This document shows positions 1-12,397 of a stretch of DNA of 64,000 bases, piece by piece (within the stretch, counting starts at the first letter, position 1; every line of letters begins with the position of its first letter). The DNA lies in NCBI RefSeq assembly GCF_024703995.1, contig NZ_JAMXQV010000001.1, positions 124,001 through 188,000 on the forward strand, in the 5' to 3' direction. The stretch is from Amycolatopsis iheyensis (GTDB lineage Bacteria; Actinomycetota; Actinomycetes; Mycobacteriales; Pseudonocardiaceae). Under the pieces are notes generated by a model. The model ran no database searches and had not been told where the DNA came from. It saw only the letters and a list, made by a program, of their open reading frames with translations. A program made the position numbers and the translations under genes.

Positions 1-537
1 GACGTCGACATGACGCCACCGGAAGTGCCCGGCCTGGTCGCCGACTACGACGTCGTCGTCGCGCACCGCGACGAGCACGCGCCCGAGTTCGACCACGACC
101 GCCTCGACGTCGTGCCGCTGCTGCGCGAGCCGCTCGACGTCGCGCTGCCGGTCGGGCACCGGCTGGCGGCCAAGCGGCGCGTGGACCTGGCGGAGCTGGC
201 CGACGAACGCTGGATCGGCGTCGACCACGGCTTCCCGGTGGACGACGTGCTGCGCTCGCTGACCGTCCGCACCGGCGTGCGGCCGGTGGTGGTCCAGCGG
301 ATCAACGACTTCCGGATCACCGAGCGCCTGGTCGCGGCCGGCCACGGGATCGCGCTGGTCCCGCGCTACACGATCGACACGCGCCGGGGCAGCGGCCTGG
401 TCAGCCGGCCGCTGGCGGGCATCCGCGCCGCGCGGCTGGTGGAGGCGGTCTGCCGGACGGGGGCGCTGCAGCGCCCGGCCGTCGCCAAGGTGATCGACGA
501 GCTGCGCGCGGAGGTCGCCCAGCTCACCGCCTCGTGA
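1..537 (+). CDS. LysR-family transcriptional regulator, C-terminal part
   Basis: The reading frame is already open at base 1 and ends with TGA at 535-537, so the N-terminal winged-helix DNA-binding domain lies outside the window. The visible 178 residues match a LysR effector-binding (periplasmic-binding-protein-like) domain: an acidic strand-turn at the start, an inner segment DVALPVGHRLAA typical of the co-inducer domain, and the late stretch AAGHGIALVPRY, a LysR hallmark. It probably regulates a neighbouring gene upstream of the window; the ligand cannot be inferred. The gene converges on a TetR gene and shares a terminator with it. Confidence 0.85.
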   Translation, partial: DVDMTPPEVPGLVADYDVVVAHRDEHAPEFDHDRLDVVPLLREPLDVALPVGHRLAAKRRVDLAELADERWIGVDHGFPVDDVLRSLTVRTGVRPVVVQRINDFRITERLVAAGHGIALVPRYTIDTRRGSGLVSRPLAGIRAARLVEAVCRTGALQRPAVAKVIDELRAEVAQLTAS

Positions 538-576
538 GTGGTTAGGGCGGTTCTAACCGCCCTAACCACTCACGAG
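531..576. terminator. Bidirectional terminator covering both convergent stop codons
   Basis: Perfect inverted repeat: a 22-bp arm at 531-552, a 2-base centre (553-554) and a 22-bp arm at 555-576. The arms include the stop codon of the LysR gene (535-537) and of the facing TetR gene (570-572), so one structure serves both convergent transcripts. Confidence 0.85.
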
Positions 577-1172
577 CGGAAGCCGCGCAGGTAGGTGAGG
601 GCGATGCCCAGCGCGTCCTCCAGTGCCGTGAGGTCGTGCCGGATGTGGGCCAGCAGCAGTCCACCTTGGACAGACGTCATCGCGGCCTGCGCCAGCCGCG
701 CCGGGTCGGCGTCCGCGGCCAGCTCTCCCTTGTCCTGCAAGGTTTTCAGGCCACGCACCAGGTGCGACTCCCACGTCCGGTAGGCCTGGTCGACCAGCGG
801 CGCCAGCTTCGGGTTGTCCCCCACCTCGCCGGCGAGGTTGCCCAGCGGGCAGGCGATCGGGCCGCCCGCCCGGCGGTGGACGTCCAGCAGCTGCTCGGTC
901 CACGTCTCGAGGTCGGCCCAGGAGGTCAGGTCGAAGATCGCGGGCTGGTTGCCGAGGATCTGCTCGAGGTAGCGGTCGATCACGGCCTCGACCAGCTGTT
1001 CCTTGTTCTTGAAGTAGTGGTACATCTGCGATTTCCCGGCCCCGCTCGCGGCGAGCACCTTGTCGACGCTCGTGCCCGCGACGCCGTCGACGTACATCAG
1101 CGCGGCCGCCGCGTCGACGATCGCCTCGCGGGTCCGCTTGCCGCGCGGGGTCGAAGCCGCTTGCGTCTCCAT
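570..1172 (-). CDS. TetR/AcrR-family repressor
   Basis: A 200-residue protein. Residues about 10-58 are a TetR helix-turn-helix (REAIVDAAAALMYVDG, then TSVDKVLAASGAGKSQMYHYF). The rest is the helical ligand-binding and dimerisation domain. It is divergent from a peroxiredoxin-like gene, and two copies of a 16-bp palindrome lie in the shared promoter region, one touching its own start codon. I infer autorepression and control of the peroxiredoxin-like gene; the inducer is unknown. TetR assignment is firm, target assignment is inference. Confidence 0.9.
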   Translation of the reverse strand: METQAASTPRGKRTREAIVDAAAALMYVDGVAGTSVDKVLAASGAGKSQMYHYFKNKEQLVEAVIDRYLEQILGNQPAIFDLTSWADLETWTEQLLDVHRRAGGPIACPLGNLAGEVGDNPKLAPLVDQAYRTWESHLVRGLKTLQDKGELAADADPARLAQAAMTSVQGGLLLAHIRHDLTALEDALGIALTYLRGFRS

Positions 1173-1187
1173 GTACTGAATAGTACA
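1172..1187. promoter_or_regulatory. Operator candidate 1 for the TetR repressor
   Basis: Palindrome TGTACTGAATAGTACA with perfect 6-bp arms. It overlaps the tetR start codon (1170-1172) by one base and matches a second copy 27 bp away, centre to centre, consistent with two dimers binding in the divergent promoter region. Confidence 0.6.
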
Positions 1188-1198
1188 GTTCGAGCCAC

Positions 1199-1214
1199 TG
1201 TACCGATCAGTACA
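1199..1214. promoter_or_regulatory. Operator candidate 2 for the TetR repressor
   Basis: TGTACCGATCAGTACA, the same TGTAC-N6-GTACA layout as the copy at 1172-1187, 18 bp upstream of the peroxiredoxin-like start codon. Confidence 0.6.
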
Positions 1215-1231
1215 ACGAGTTTGGGGGATCC

Positions 1232-1837
1232 ATGACGCTCGAAGCTGCCCTGACCGGGGTGAACGACCACCTCCGCGGCGCCCTGCCGCCGGAGATCTTC
1301 GAAGTGCTCGAAGCAGACCGGCGCCGCGCCACCGGGACGAAGTTCGCCCAGGTGGGAGCCCGGATCGAGGACTTCACGCTGCCGGGTGCCGACGGGGTGC
1401 CGGTGAGCTTGGGCGACCTCGTCGCGGCCGGGCCGGCGGTGCTCGTGTTCTACCGCGGCCAGTGGTGCCCGTACTGCAACCTGACCCTGCGCACCTACCA
1501 GCAGGAGCTCCTGCCCGAGCTGACGGCGAGGAACGCGACCCTCGCCGCGATCAGCCCGCAGAAGCCGGACGGCCCCCTCCCGGACCTGGAGTTCCCGGTG
1601 CTGTCGGACGTCGGCAGCACCGTCGCCCGCGGACTCGGCCTGAGCTATCCGGTTTCCGCGCCCGTGCGCGAAGCCATGCAGACTCTGGGCACGGACCTCG
1701 AGCAGGTCAACGGCACGTGGGAGCTGGTCCACCCGGCGGTCGTCGTGGTGGATCAGGACCGGGCGCTGCGGTTCGTCGACGTCCACCCGGACTTCGTCAC
1801 GCGGACCGAGCCGGCGGACATTCTCAAAGCGCTCTAG
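1232..1837 (+). CDS. Peroxiredoxin-like AhpC/TSA-family protein
   Basis: A 201-residue thioredoxin-fold protein. The motif FYRGQWCPYC carries a CxxC pair at residues 79 and 82, where peroxiredoxins of this family place the peroxidatic cysteine. Residues 42-62 (GARIEDFTLPGADG) are the usual AhpC/TSA entry strand. The expected role is thiol-dependent peroxide or disulfide reduction in the cytosol. It is probably controlled by the divergent TetR gene through the paired palindromes just upstream. Its 3' end overlaps the convergent DedA gene by 14 bases. Confidence 0.85.
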   Translation: MTLEAALTGVNDHLRGALPPEIFEVLEADRRRATGTKFAQVGARIEDFTLPGADGVPVSLGDLVAAGPAVLVFYRGQWCPYCNLTLRTYQQELLPELTARNATLAAISPQKPDGPLPDLEFPVLSDVGSTVARGLGLSYPVSAPVREAMQTLGTDLEQVNGTWELVHPAVVVVDQDRALRFVDVHPDFVTRTEPADILKAL

Positions 1838-2375
1838 CCGACCGCTTCACGCCGAAGGTGATCACCGAACCCAGGATCAGGGCGACGCCGAGGGAGAGCA
1901 GCATGCTGATCCCGGGTTCGGTGATGAGCTGGCCGCCCGCGTAGCCGAGGAAGGCCACGTAGGACGTCCAGAGCGTGACGCCCACGGCCGACGCGGTGAA
2001 GAACTCCGCCATCGGCCACCGCAGGGACCCGGCGAGCAGGGCGCCGACGGTCCCGCCGGACGGCAGCCAGCGGGCCACCACCAGCACCGGCCGGGGGTGG
2101 CGCTGCAGCCGCCCGTCGAGCCAGCCGATGCCGGCGGAGATCTTCTTCCGCCGGCTCAGCCGGTCCAGCGCCGCCCGGCCACCGAACCGGCCGAGGGCGT
2201 AGAGCGCCTGGTCCGAGACCAGGCACCCGGCACTCGACACGGCGATCACCAGCGCCAGCGAAGTCCCGCCCTGCGCCGCCGCGACGCCCATCCCGAGGAG
2301 CGTCACCTCGGTGGGCAGCAGGGGCACGAGCGAGACGACGAACAGCACCAGCAGTCCCGCCGTAGTCGCGTCCAC
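1824..2375 (-). CDS. DedA-family (SNARE-associated) membrane protein
   Basis: 183 residues with a GTG start. It has DedA family features: an N-terminal hydrophobic helix, a re-entrant segment rich in Gly and Ala, a basic loop (LSRRKKISAG), the conserved stretch ARWLPSGGTVGALLAGSLRWP at about residues 104-124, and two C-terminal membrane helices. DedA proteins are implicated in undecaprenyl-phosphate or phospholipid translocation and membrane homeostasis. It is on the short side for the family (about 200 residues). The 3' end overlaps the convergent peroxiredoxin-like gene. Confidence 0.85.
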   Translation of the reverse strand: MDATTAGLLVLFVVSLVPLLPTEVTLLGMGVAAAQGGTSLALVIAVSSAGCLVSDQALYALGRFGGRAALDRLSRRKKISAGIGWLDGRLQRHPRPVLVVARWLPSGGTVGALLAGSLRWPMAEFFTASAVGVTLWTSYVAFLGYAGGQLITEPGISMLLSLGVALILGSVITFGVKRSARAL

Positions 2376-2455
2376 ACCTCCATTAACCGCCTGCCGGGTG
2401 CCGATGAGTCCCGATCACCGGGGACTCACAGGAACCCGACAGGCGGCCCACAGGT

Positions 2456-4340
<1,885 letters not shown>

Positions 4341-4434
4341 TAACCAGGGAACGCTCCGTGAGGGAAGCGGGGAGTCCCCGGCCGGGTGTTACCTGTGGGT
4401 AGCAATTGGGCGGTCGCCGTGCGAAACTTCGACC

Positions 4435-4815
4435 ATGGGTGAGCACGCGGAGTCTTCGTCTTCTTCGTCGTCGGAAGAGACCAAGGTCTCCCGCCGGGCG
4501 CCGGTCGACTGGCGCGGCGCGAGCGGCCGGGTGGCGTCGATCGTGGCGTCGGTCGTCCGCTGGGTGGGGCTGATCTTCGCGGCGTTCCTGGTGATCCACG
4601 TGATCTTCACGGTAGGCTCGGCCAACCCGGACAACGGCATCGTCTCGTTCGTGAAGTCCTGGGCCGACGGGCTGGCGCTGGGCTTCAGCGACCTGTTCAC
4701 ACCGAGTGACGAGAAGCTGCGGGTGCTGGTGAACTACGGCATCGCGGCGGTCTTCTGGCTCGTGGTGTCCGGGATCCTGGCCAAGGTCATCCGCCGGGTG
4801 GGCGGCGCTTCCTGA
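4435..4815 (+). CDS. Small two-helix membrane protein
   Basis: 126 residues. The N-terminus is Ser/Glu-rich and polar (a run of seven serines after residue 6). Two hydrophobic helices lie at about residues 36-60 (SVVRWVGLIFAAFLVIHVIF) and 99-119 (LVNYGIAAVFWLVVSGILA), separated by a linker of about 40 residues. No enzymatic motif is visible and the function is unknown. It is divergent from leuA. The codon use and position next to leuA fit a native core gene. Confidence 0.75.
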   Translation: MGEHAESSSSSSSEETKVSRRAPVDWRGASGRVASIVASVVRWVGLIFAAFLVIHVIFTVGSANPDNGIVSFVKSWADGLALGFSDLFTPSDEKLRVLVNYGIAAVFWLVVSGILAKVIRRVGGAS

Positions 4816-4822
4816 CGCGACT

Positions 4823-4869
4823 CGCGAGTACCGGCTCTGATCACGCGAGTTCCGCCGGGAAGCGCGAGT
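4823..4869. repeat. Three short CGCGAGT direct repeats
   Basis: CGCGAGT occurs at 4823, 4844 and 4863, each followed by TNCGG- or ACCGG-like bases, in the short spacer between two convergent genes. The role is unknown; it may be part of a dispersed intergenic repeat. Confidence 0.35.
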
Positions 4870-4885
4870 TACGGGTCGATGGGTG

Positions 4886-5485
4886 TCACAGCGCCGGCTT
4901 GCCCCACTCGCCGGTGAACGCGAACTCCGCCAGCGGCACCCGCACCCGCTCGGCCTTCTCGCGCTCCACCCGCCAGTCCTCCTCGAGAACCTCCGGGTCA
5001 CCCGGCGAGCCGACCGCGATGGCCACCTTCGGCACGGCGTCGTCCGGAAGGCCGAACGAAGCGCGGACCGCGTCGGCCGAGAAGCCCGCCATCTGGTGGG
5101 CCACCAGCCCCAGCTCCACCGCCTGCAGCACCAGGTTCTCCGAAGCCAGCCCCAGCCCGTACTCGGCGTAGGGCACGTCCCCCTTCGCGTTCGTCGTCAC
5201 CATCACGCCGATCAGCAGCAGCCCGGCCCGGTGCGCCCACGCCTGGTTGCCGTCGTTCAACGTTGCCAGGATCGCGTCGAACGACGGCGTCCCGCGCAGC
5301 CCGACCAGGTAGCGCGCCGGCTGGGTGTTGCCGAACGACGGGGCCCAGCGGGCCGCCTCCAGCAGGGCCCGGACCTGGTCCGGGGTGACCGTGGCCGCCG
5401 GGTCCAGGGCCCGCGGGCTCCACCGCTCCGCCAGCACCGAGGCGATCGGGACGCTCGTCACAGCTGGTTTCCGCATGATCGCCAC
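4886..5485 (-). CDS. Nitroreductase-family flavoprotein
   Basis: 199 residues. The N-terminal segment [10 protein letters not shown] plus [21 protein letters not shown] is the FMN-phosphate-binding pattern of the nitroreductase fold (R-S-x-R-x-[FY/L], then A-P-S-x-x-N-x-Q-P). The central hydrophobic helix [24 protein letters not shown] is also typical. It is expected to be an FMN-dependent NAD(P)H oxidoreductase; the substrate is unknown. GTG at 5483-5485 is used here; an ATG nine bases inside (5474-5476) is an equally good start. Confidence 0.9.
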   Translation of the reverse strand: MAIMRKPAVTSVPIASVLAERWSPRALDPAATVTPDQVRALLEAARWAPSFGNTQPARYLVGLRGTPSFDAILATLNDGNQAWAHRAGLLLIGVMVTTNAKGDVPYAEYGLGLASENLVLQAVELGLVAHQMAGFSADAVRASFGLPDDAVPKVAIAVGSPGDPEVLEEDWRVEREKAERVRVPLAEFAFTGEWGKPAL

Positions 5486-5706
5486 CGTACCCAGGGCGTG
5501 CGCTGCATCACTCGGGAGGAAGGGCTTCGCGCATTTCGTTGGTGTTACGGAAGATTTACTTCCGAACCGCCCGCGGAAGGAGTCCGGCCCACGTCAAGAG
5601 GGTGGCGGGCCGCTGCCACCCCGGTAGGCTCCCTGTCAAACATGGGACGCGGGGGCTCTCCGGTGCCCACCAGGGAGCACACCCGGCCCGGCTAGGAGGT
5701 TCGGGC

Positions 5707-8009
<2,303 letters not shown>

Positions 8010-8016
8010 TACTGAA

Positions 8017-8052
8017 GACGAAGGCCCCCTCGCGCGCGAGGGGGCCTTCGTC
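8017..8052. terminator. Terminator after lysC-asd
   Basis: A 36-base perfect palindrome centred on CGCG, lying between asd and the convergent hypothetical gene whose stop is at 8057. It can act in both directions. Confidence 0.85.
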
Positions 8053-8056
8053 GCGT

Positions 8057-9154
8057 TCACGGCCGGGTCGCGCCGTGGCAGGCCAGGTAGCGCGTCTTGA
8101 CGAACTCGAACACGGCGCCCTTGCCGCCGTAGGCCCAGACGAGCGCGTCCGCGTGCGTGCCGAGCACCTTGAACTGTTCGACGGCCTCGTCGCCGCGGCC
8201 GTTCACCACCAGTGCCTTCGCCGCGTACGCGCGGTCGCGGCGGTTCGCCGGGTGGTCCCGTCCTTCGCCGGCCAGCCACGGCAGGGCGACGTCCAGCGCA
8301 CGCTCGGTCCGGTCGCTCTTCCAGGCCTCGACGTCCTTCGCTTCCGCTTCGTGCGCGGCGACGAGGGCCAGGCCCGCGAGCTTCGGTGCCTTCGCGGCGG
8401 CTTCGTCGGCGAAGGCGAACATCTGCTCGTGCGACCCGAACCACTTCGCGCACCAGTACTGCAGTGCCTGGTCGTGGGCGGGCCGGTGCAGCGGGTCGCG
8501 GGCCACCAGGTCGGCCCACACCGCGCGGAAGCCGTCGTTGTCGTACTGGCGCCCGCGGGCGACGGTCAGCATGGTGCACCACGGCGTCGGGTCGTCCGGC
8601 GCCGCTTCGATCGCGGCGTGCGTCGCGGCTTCGGCGTCCTCGAGCACGCGGAAGAAGCCGGCCCACTGCTCCTCGGAAACGTGCTCGGGGGTGAGCCGCG
8701 TGCGTATCTGCCAGGCCAGCGCCACCAGACCCTGGGCGTGGACGGCTTCGGCGGCCGCGCTGCCGGCCGTCCGCCACTCCTTGAGCGGGAGGTCGTCGTC
8801 CGCGGCGGCGTCCCCGAGCTGCTGGACGGCGTGGGCCCGGCGGTCCCAGTCGGCACCGATCTCCTCCAGCAGCCGGGCCCCCGGCCGCCAGTCACCGGCG
8901 CGGTAGGCCGCGACAGCTTCGGCGAGCCGGGCGTCGGCGAGGAACGGCTCCGCCGTCACGTCCTCGCCCGGGGGGAGGCCCCACAGCGCGACGTCCGGCA
9001 TCTCGGTCTTCGGCTGGTCGGCGCCGGGCACGTACTTGGCGAGCTCCGCCGGCGAAAGCGTCTTCACGTAGTCTTCGACGCCCATCCCGCGGGCACGCGC
9101 GGCCTTCACCAGCGCCACGGCGGCCTTGCGGCGCTTGAAGTCGAACAACGGCAT
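8057..9154 (-). CDS. TPR-like cytosolic protein of unknown function
   Basis: 365 residues, no signal peptide or membrane helix. The sequence is Ala/Trp-rich and helical, with repeated helix pairs (for example YRAGDWRPGARLLEEIGADWDRR and ATHAAIEAAPDDPTPWCTMLTVARG) that read like degenerate tetratricopeptide repeats. The N-terminal 45 residues (RRKAAVALVKAARARGMGVEDYVKTLSP) form a separate small basic domain. No catalytic signature is seen. An AGGAGAAA ribosome site precedes the ATG. The M48 protease gene lies just upstream on the same strand, 10 bases away, so the two are probably co-transcribed. Confidence 0.7.
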   Translation of the reverse strand: MPLFDFKRRKAAVALVKAARARGMGVEDYVKTLSPAELAKYVPGADQPKTEMPDVALWGLPPGEDVTAEPFLADARLAEAVAAYRAGDWRPGARLLEEIGADWDRRAHAVQQLGDAAADDDLPLKEWRTAGSAAAEAVHAQGLVALAWQIRTRLTPEHVSEEQWAGFFRVLEDAEAATHAAIEAAPDDPTPWCTMLTVARGRQYDNDGFRAVWADLVARDPLHRPAHDQALQYWCAKWFGSHEQMFAFADEAAAKAPKLAGLALVAAHEAEAKDVEAWKSDRTERALDVALPWLAGEGRDHPANRRDRAYAAKALVVNGRGDEAVEQFKVLGTHADALVWAYGGKGAVFEFVKTRYLACHGATRP

Positions 9155-9164
9155 GGGTTTCTCC

Positions 9165-10643
9165 TCAGGTGCGCACCGGCAGGACGCCGGCCGCGGTCAG
9201 CAGGGCCCGCAGCGGGGCGGTGTCGGGGTCGGCCGCCGCGGCGGCGTCGAGGGCCGGGTCCAGCTCGGTGCCGTGCGGCTCGTCGACGACGAGCTCGGCC
9301 GGGCCCGACCAGGACAGTTTCCAGTGCGCCACCCCGGCTTCCGCCAGCGCGGCGGCGACCACGGTGGCCAGGTTCGAGCGGACGGAGGCGACGAAGAACT
9401 CACGCCGGGCCCGCGGTCCGGCGGACGCCGGCGGCTGGACACCCGGATCGGCGAACTCACTCGCCTGCCCCGCGTCGATCAGCGCGAGCGCGTCGTCGAG
9501 CGTGCGCCCGTTCAGGAACACCGTCTTCGCCTTGGTCGCGGCGTGCCGGAAACCGATGTCCACCAGGCTGTCCCAGTCCGTGCGGCGCTTGGCGGCCGCT
9601 TCGGCGTCCAGGTCGGCGAACAAGGCCGTGTCCAGCGTCGCTTCGGCGTCACGCAGAACTTCGCTCGCCGGGCGGTCGCCACCCGCCGGGCCCGGCACCG
9701 CCGGCCCGGCTGCCAGCGCGGCGACCCGCTCCGACGTCGCGGGGTGCGTGTCGTAGCGGGAGGTCTCCTCCGCCGGCAGCTCCCGCCGGAGCCGGTCGAT
9801 CTGCTCGGCGCGTCCGGCGTCGGCGAGCATTGCCCGGAACCCGCCCGCCGGCCGGTCCGGCAGGTAGCCCGCGTGCCAGCCGACCACCAAGTAGTGGTCG
9901 GCGTAGTACTTCCAGGCGACGTCGAGCGCGTCGACTTCGCGCAGCGCGCTGGTGGCGGCCGCGGTCCCGGCCAGCCGCGCCGCGGCGGCGTCGGCGGCGA
10001 GCTCCTGACGGCGGCAGACCGACGCGGAGACCGCGAAGTAGAGCTTCGCGTAGAGCACGAACAGCTTCCGGACGAGCCCTTCGAACCAGCCGTCGCCGTC
10101 GAGCCCGGTCAGCGCTTTCTCGATGGACCGCCGGCCGCGGTAGGTCAGCCCGGCCAGCCGGGTGTCGCGGTTGGTGTAGTGCGCCAGCTCGTGCCCGAGC
10201 AGGGCGCGCAGCTGGTCGTGGCGCAGGCCGGCGAGCAGCTGCGCCCCGATGAACATCTCGCGCCGGCGCACCCGCAGCCCGAGCCACCCGGTCCGCTCGC
10301 GCACCCCGGCGTTGACGTCGTTGAGCAGCGAGATCGCGTCCGGCGGCCGGGTGCCGACGGCGTCGGCGATCTCGCGCACGAGCGCCCACAACCCGGGCTG
10401 GTCCGCCGGCGTCACCGGCACGCCCGGCAGGTCGTCGCCGCGGGTCCGCTCGATCGCGAACAGGGCCTTGAGCAGGGCGAACGACACCGGCACCGCGACG
10501 ATCCCGAGCTTGATCGCCAGCAGTCCGGAGTGCTGGAAGGCCCAGTACTCGGCCGCGGCCAGGCCGCCGACGACCAGCAGCACGAGCACTGGGAACCCGG
10601 CCAGCAGCACGACGGCGACGAGCGCGCGCCACGAAGTCTTCAC
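9165..10643 (-). CDS. M48-family membrane metallopeptidase
   Basis: 492 residues from a GTG with GGAGG just upstream; the open frame runs further but without another plausible start. Two N-terminal membrane helices (about residues 7-30 and 41-63) precede the protease domain. The zinc motif HELAH is at residues 151-155, and the third ligand is the glutamate in RRQELAADAAAARLAG further on. This resembles HtpX/Ste24-type peptidases that act on membrane or secreted proteins. The C-terminal 200 residues, with the TSRYDTHPATSERVAAL pattern common in these proteins, are otherwise unassigned. Confidence 0.88.
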   Translation of the reverse strand: MKTSWRALVAVVLLAGFPVLVLLVVGGLAAAEYWAFQHSGLLAIKLGIVAVPVSFALLKALFAIERTRGDDLPGVPVTPADQPGLWALVREIADAVGTRPPDAISLLNDVNAGVRERTGWLGLRVRRREMFIGAQLLAGLRHDQLRALLGHELAHYTNRDTRLAGLTYRGRRSIEKALTGLDGDGWFEGLVRKLFVLYAKLYFAVSASVCRRQELAADAAAARLAGTAAATSALREVDALDVAWKYYADHYLVVGWHAGYLPDRPAGGFRAMLADAGRAEQIDRLRRELPAEETSRYDTHPATSERVAALAAGPAVPGPAGGDRPASEVLRDAEATLDTALFADLDAEAAAKRRTDWDSLVDIGFRHAATKAKTVFLNGRTLDDALALIDAGQASEFADPGVQPPASAGPRARREFFVASVRSNLATVVAAALAEAGVAHWKLSWSGPAELVVDEPHGTELDPALDAAAAADPDTAPLRALLTAAGVLPVRT

Positions 10644-10800
10644 GATTCCTCCCCCACACCGTCCCTTCCGGACGGTCGGCTCATTCTGCCGGACCGGCCG
10701 CCGCCACCGGATTTCTTTTTGCTCACGAAGAAATCGCGTTGGTGTTTTGGCGGCGGGCGGGGGATCCTGGGCGCCGCAAGCAAGTTCACGGGGAGGAACC

Positions 10801-11991
10801 ATGTACACCGCTGTCGAAGGCGCCCGCGTCCCGATCCGGATGTGGGCGGACCCCGCGTCGGTCGAAGACCAGGCCATGCGGCAGCTGCACAACGTCGCGA
10901 ACCTGCCGTGGGTGCACGGCGTCGCCGTGATGCCGGACGTCCATTACGGGAAGGGTGCGACCGTCGGCAGCGTCATCGCCATGCGCGACGCCGTCTCGCC
11001 GGCCGCGGTCGGCGTCGACATCGGGTGCGGCATGAGCGCCGTCCGGACGTCGCTCACCGCGGGCGACCTGCCGGACGACCTCGGGACGCTGCGCCGTCGC
11101 ATCGAAAGCGCCGTGCCCGTCGGCTTCGGGCTGCACAAGACGCCGGTGAACCCGGCGAAGGTGCACGGCGTCGGTGGCTGGGACGCGTTCTGGAAGGGCT
11201 TCGGGCAGCTGCACACCGGCGTCCAGGAGCTGCACGACCGGGCCGCGCGGCAGATCGGGAGCCTCGGCGGCGGCAACCACTTCATCGAGGTCTGCCTCGA
11301 GCAGGGCGGCGCCGACGAGGGCCGGGTCTGGCTGATGCTGCACTCGGGTTCGCGCAACATCGGCAAGGAGCTGGCGGAGCGGCACATGGCCGTCGCGCGC
11401 AAGCTGCCGCACAACGCCGACCTGCCCGACACCGACCTCGCGGTGTTCGTCGCCGGCACGCCGGAGATGCAGGCCTACCGGCGGGACCTGTTCTGGGCGC
11501 AGGACTACGCGGCGCGCAACCGCGCCACGATGGTCGCGCTCGTGAAGCAGGCGCTGAAGGACGTCGTCCCGCAGACGGGCTTCGACGACGCGATCTCGTG
11601 CCACCACAACTACGTCGCGGAAGAGACGTACGACGGCGTCGAGCTGCTCGTCACCCGGAAGGGCGCGATCCGCGCCGGATCGGGTGAGCTGGGGATCATC
11701 CCGGGCAGCATGGGGACCGGTTCGTACATCGTCCGCGGGCTCGGGAACACCTCGTCCTTCCAGTCGGCGTCGCACGGCGCCGGCCGCCGGATGTCCCGCA
11801 ACAAGGCCAAGAAGCTGTTCACCGCCGAGGACCTGGCCGAGCAGACGGCCGGCGTCGAGTGCCGCAAGGACTCGGGGGTCGTCGACGAGATCCCGGCGGC
11901 GTACAAGGACATCGATTCGGTGATCCGTGCGCAGACGGACCTGGTCGAGGTGGTGGCGCACCTCAAGCAGGTGGTCTGCGTCAAGGGCTGA
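10801..11991 (+). CDS. rtcB: RtcB-family RNA ligase
   Basis: 396 residues from the ATG at 10801, preceded by GGGGAGGA; the frame is open upstream but the family N-terminus matches here. RtcB joins 2',3'-cyclic phosphate or 3'-phosphate RNA ends to 5'-OH ends with GTP and Mn2+. All signature blocks are visible: MPDVHYGKGATVGSVIA, VGVDIGCGM, GGGNHFIEV, HSGSRNIGK, SCHHNYV, GSMGTGSYIV and the guanylylated histidine in SASHGAGRRMSR. It is a compact bacterial form with no intein. Its RNA target here is unknown; no archease or RtcR neighbour is present. Confidence 0.95.
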   Translation: MYTAVEGARVPIRMWADPASVEDQAMRQLHNVANLPWVHGVAVMPDVHYGKGATVGSVIAMRDAVSPAAVGVDIGCGMSAVRTSLTAGDLPDDLGTLRRRIESAVPVGFGLHKTPVNPAKVHGVGGWDAFWKGFGQLHTGVQELHDRAARQIGSLGGGNHFIEVCLEQGGADEGRVWLMLHSGSRNIGKELAERHMAVARKLPHNADLPDTDLAVFVAGTPEMQAYRRDLFWAQDYAARNRATMVALVKQALKDVVPQTGFDDAISCHHNYVAEETYDGVELLVTRKGAIRAGSGELGIIPGSMGTGSYIVRGLGNTSSFQSASHGAGRRMSRNKAKKLFTAEDLAEQTAGVECRKDSGVVDEIPAAYKDIDSVIRAQTDLVEVVAHLKQVVCVKG

Positions 11992-12007
11992 GCGGTACCT
12001 TGGCGCC

Positions 12008-12388
12008 ATGACGAGGGGTGGAGGGACGGCCGCCGTGCTGGCGGCCGCGGGATTGCTGCTGGCCGGGTGCGACCAGGTCGGCCAGGCGGTCGACCAGGGT
12101 TCGAGGACCGCGGACAAGGTGAGCGCGTGCACCGAGGCGCTCGGGCTCGCAGACCTGAACCCGCTGGTCGACCCGGCCAAGCTCAAGGAGCGTGCCGCGG
12201 ACAAGGAGCGGCGGCTGCGCGAGCTGGCGGGCAGCGTCCAGGACCAGGACGTGAAGAACGCGCTGCTCGGGATGGCCGGGTCGTACGTCGAGGTGCAGAA
12301 GGAGCGCATCGAGGACGCCGGCGTGGTCGCCCAGTGGGTGCAGCGCAACGTCAAGAAGCTCGACGCCCTCCGCGCGGCCTGCGGCTGA
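12008..12388 (+). CDS. Small lipoprotein of unknown function
   Basis: 126 residues. The N-terminus MTRGGGTAAVLAAAGLLLAGC is a signal sequence ending in a good lipobox (LAGC, Cys21), so it should be lipidated and held on the outer face of the membrane. The mature part is a charged helix (KLKERAADKERRLRELAGSV) with further helical heptads and two more cysteines. It starts 16 bases after rtcB on the same strand and may be read through from it. No known domain is recognised. Confidence 0.75.
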   Translation: MTRGGGTAAVLAAAGLLLAGCDQVGQAVDQGSRTADKVSACTEALGLADLNPLVDPAKLKERAADKERRLRELAGSVQDQDVKNALLGMAGSYVEVQKERIEDAGVVAQWVQRNVKKLDALRAACG

Positions 12389-12397
12389 CCGGGCCCG

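Noticed and set aside
5539..5706. N-terminal extension of lysC
   Set aside because: No ribosome site and no family sequence before the GTG at 5707, which has AGGAGGT at good spacing.
9126..11687. Very long antisense frames opposite the M48 and other genes
   Set aside because: Shadow frames caused by GC-rich third positions; all known motifs lie on the opposite strand.
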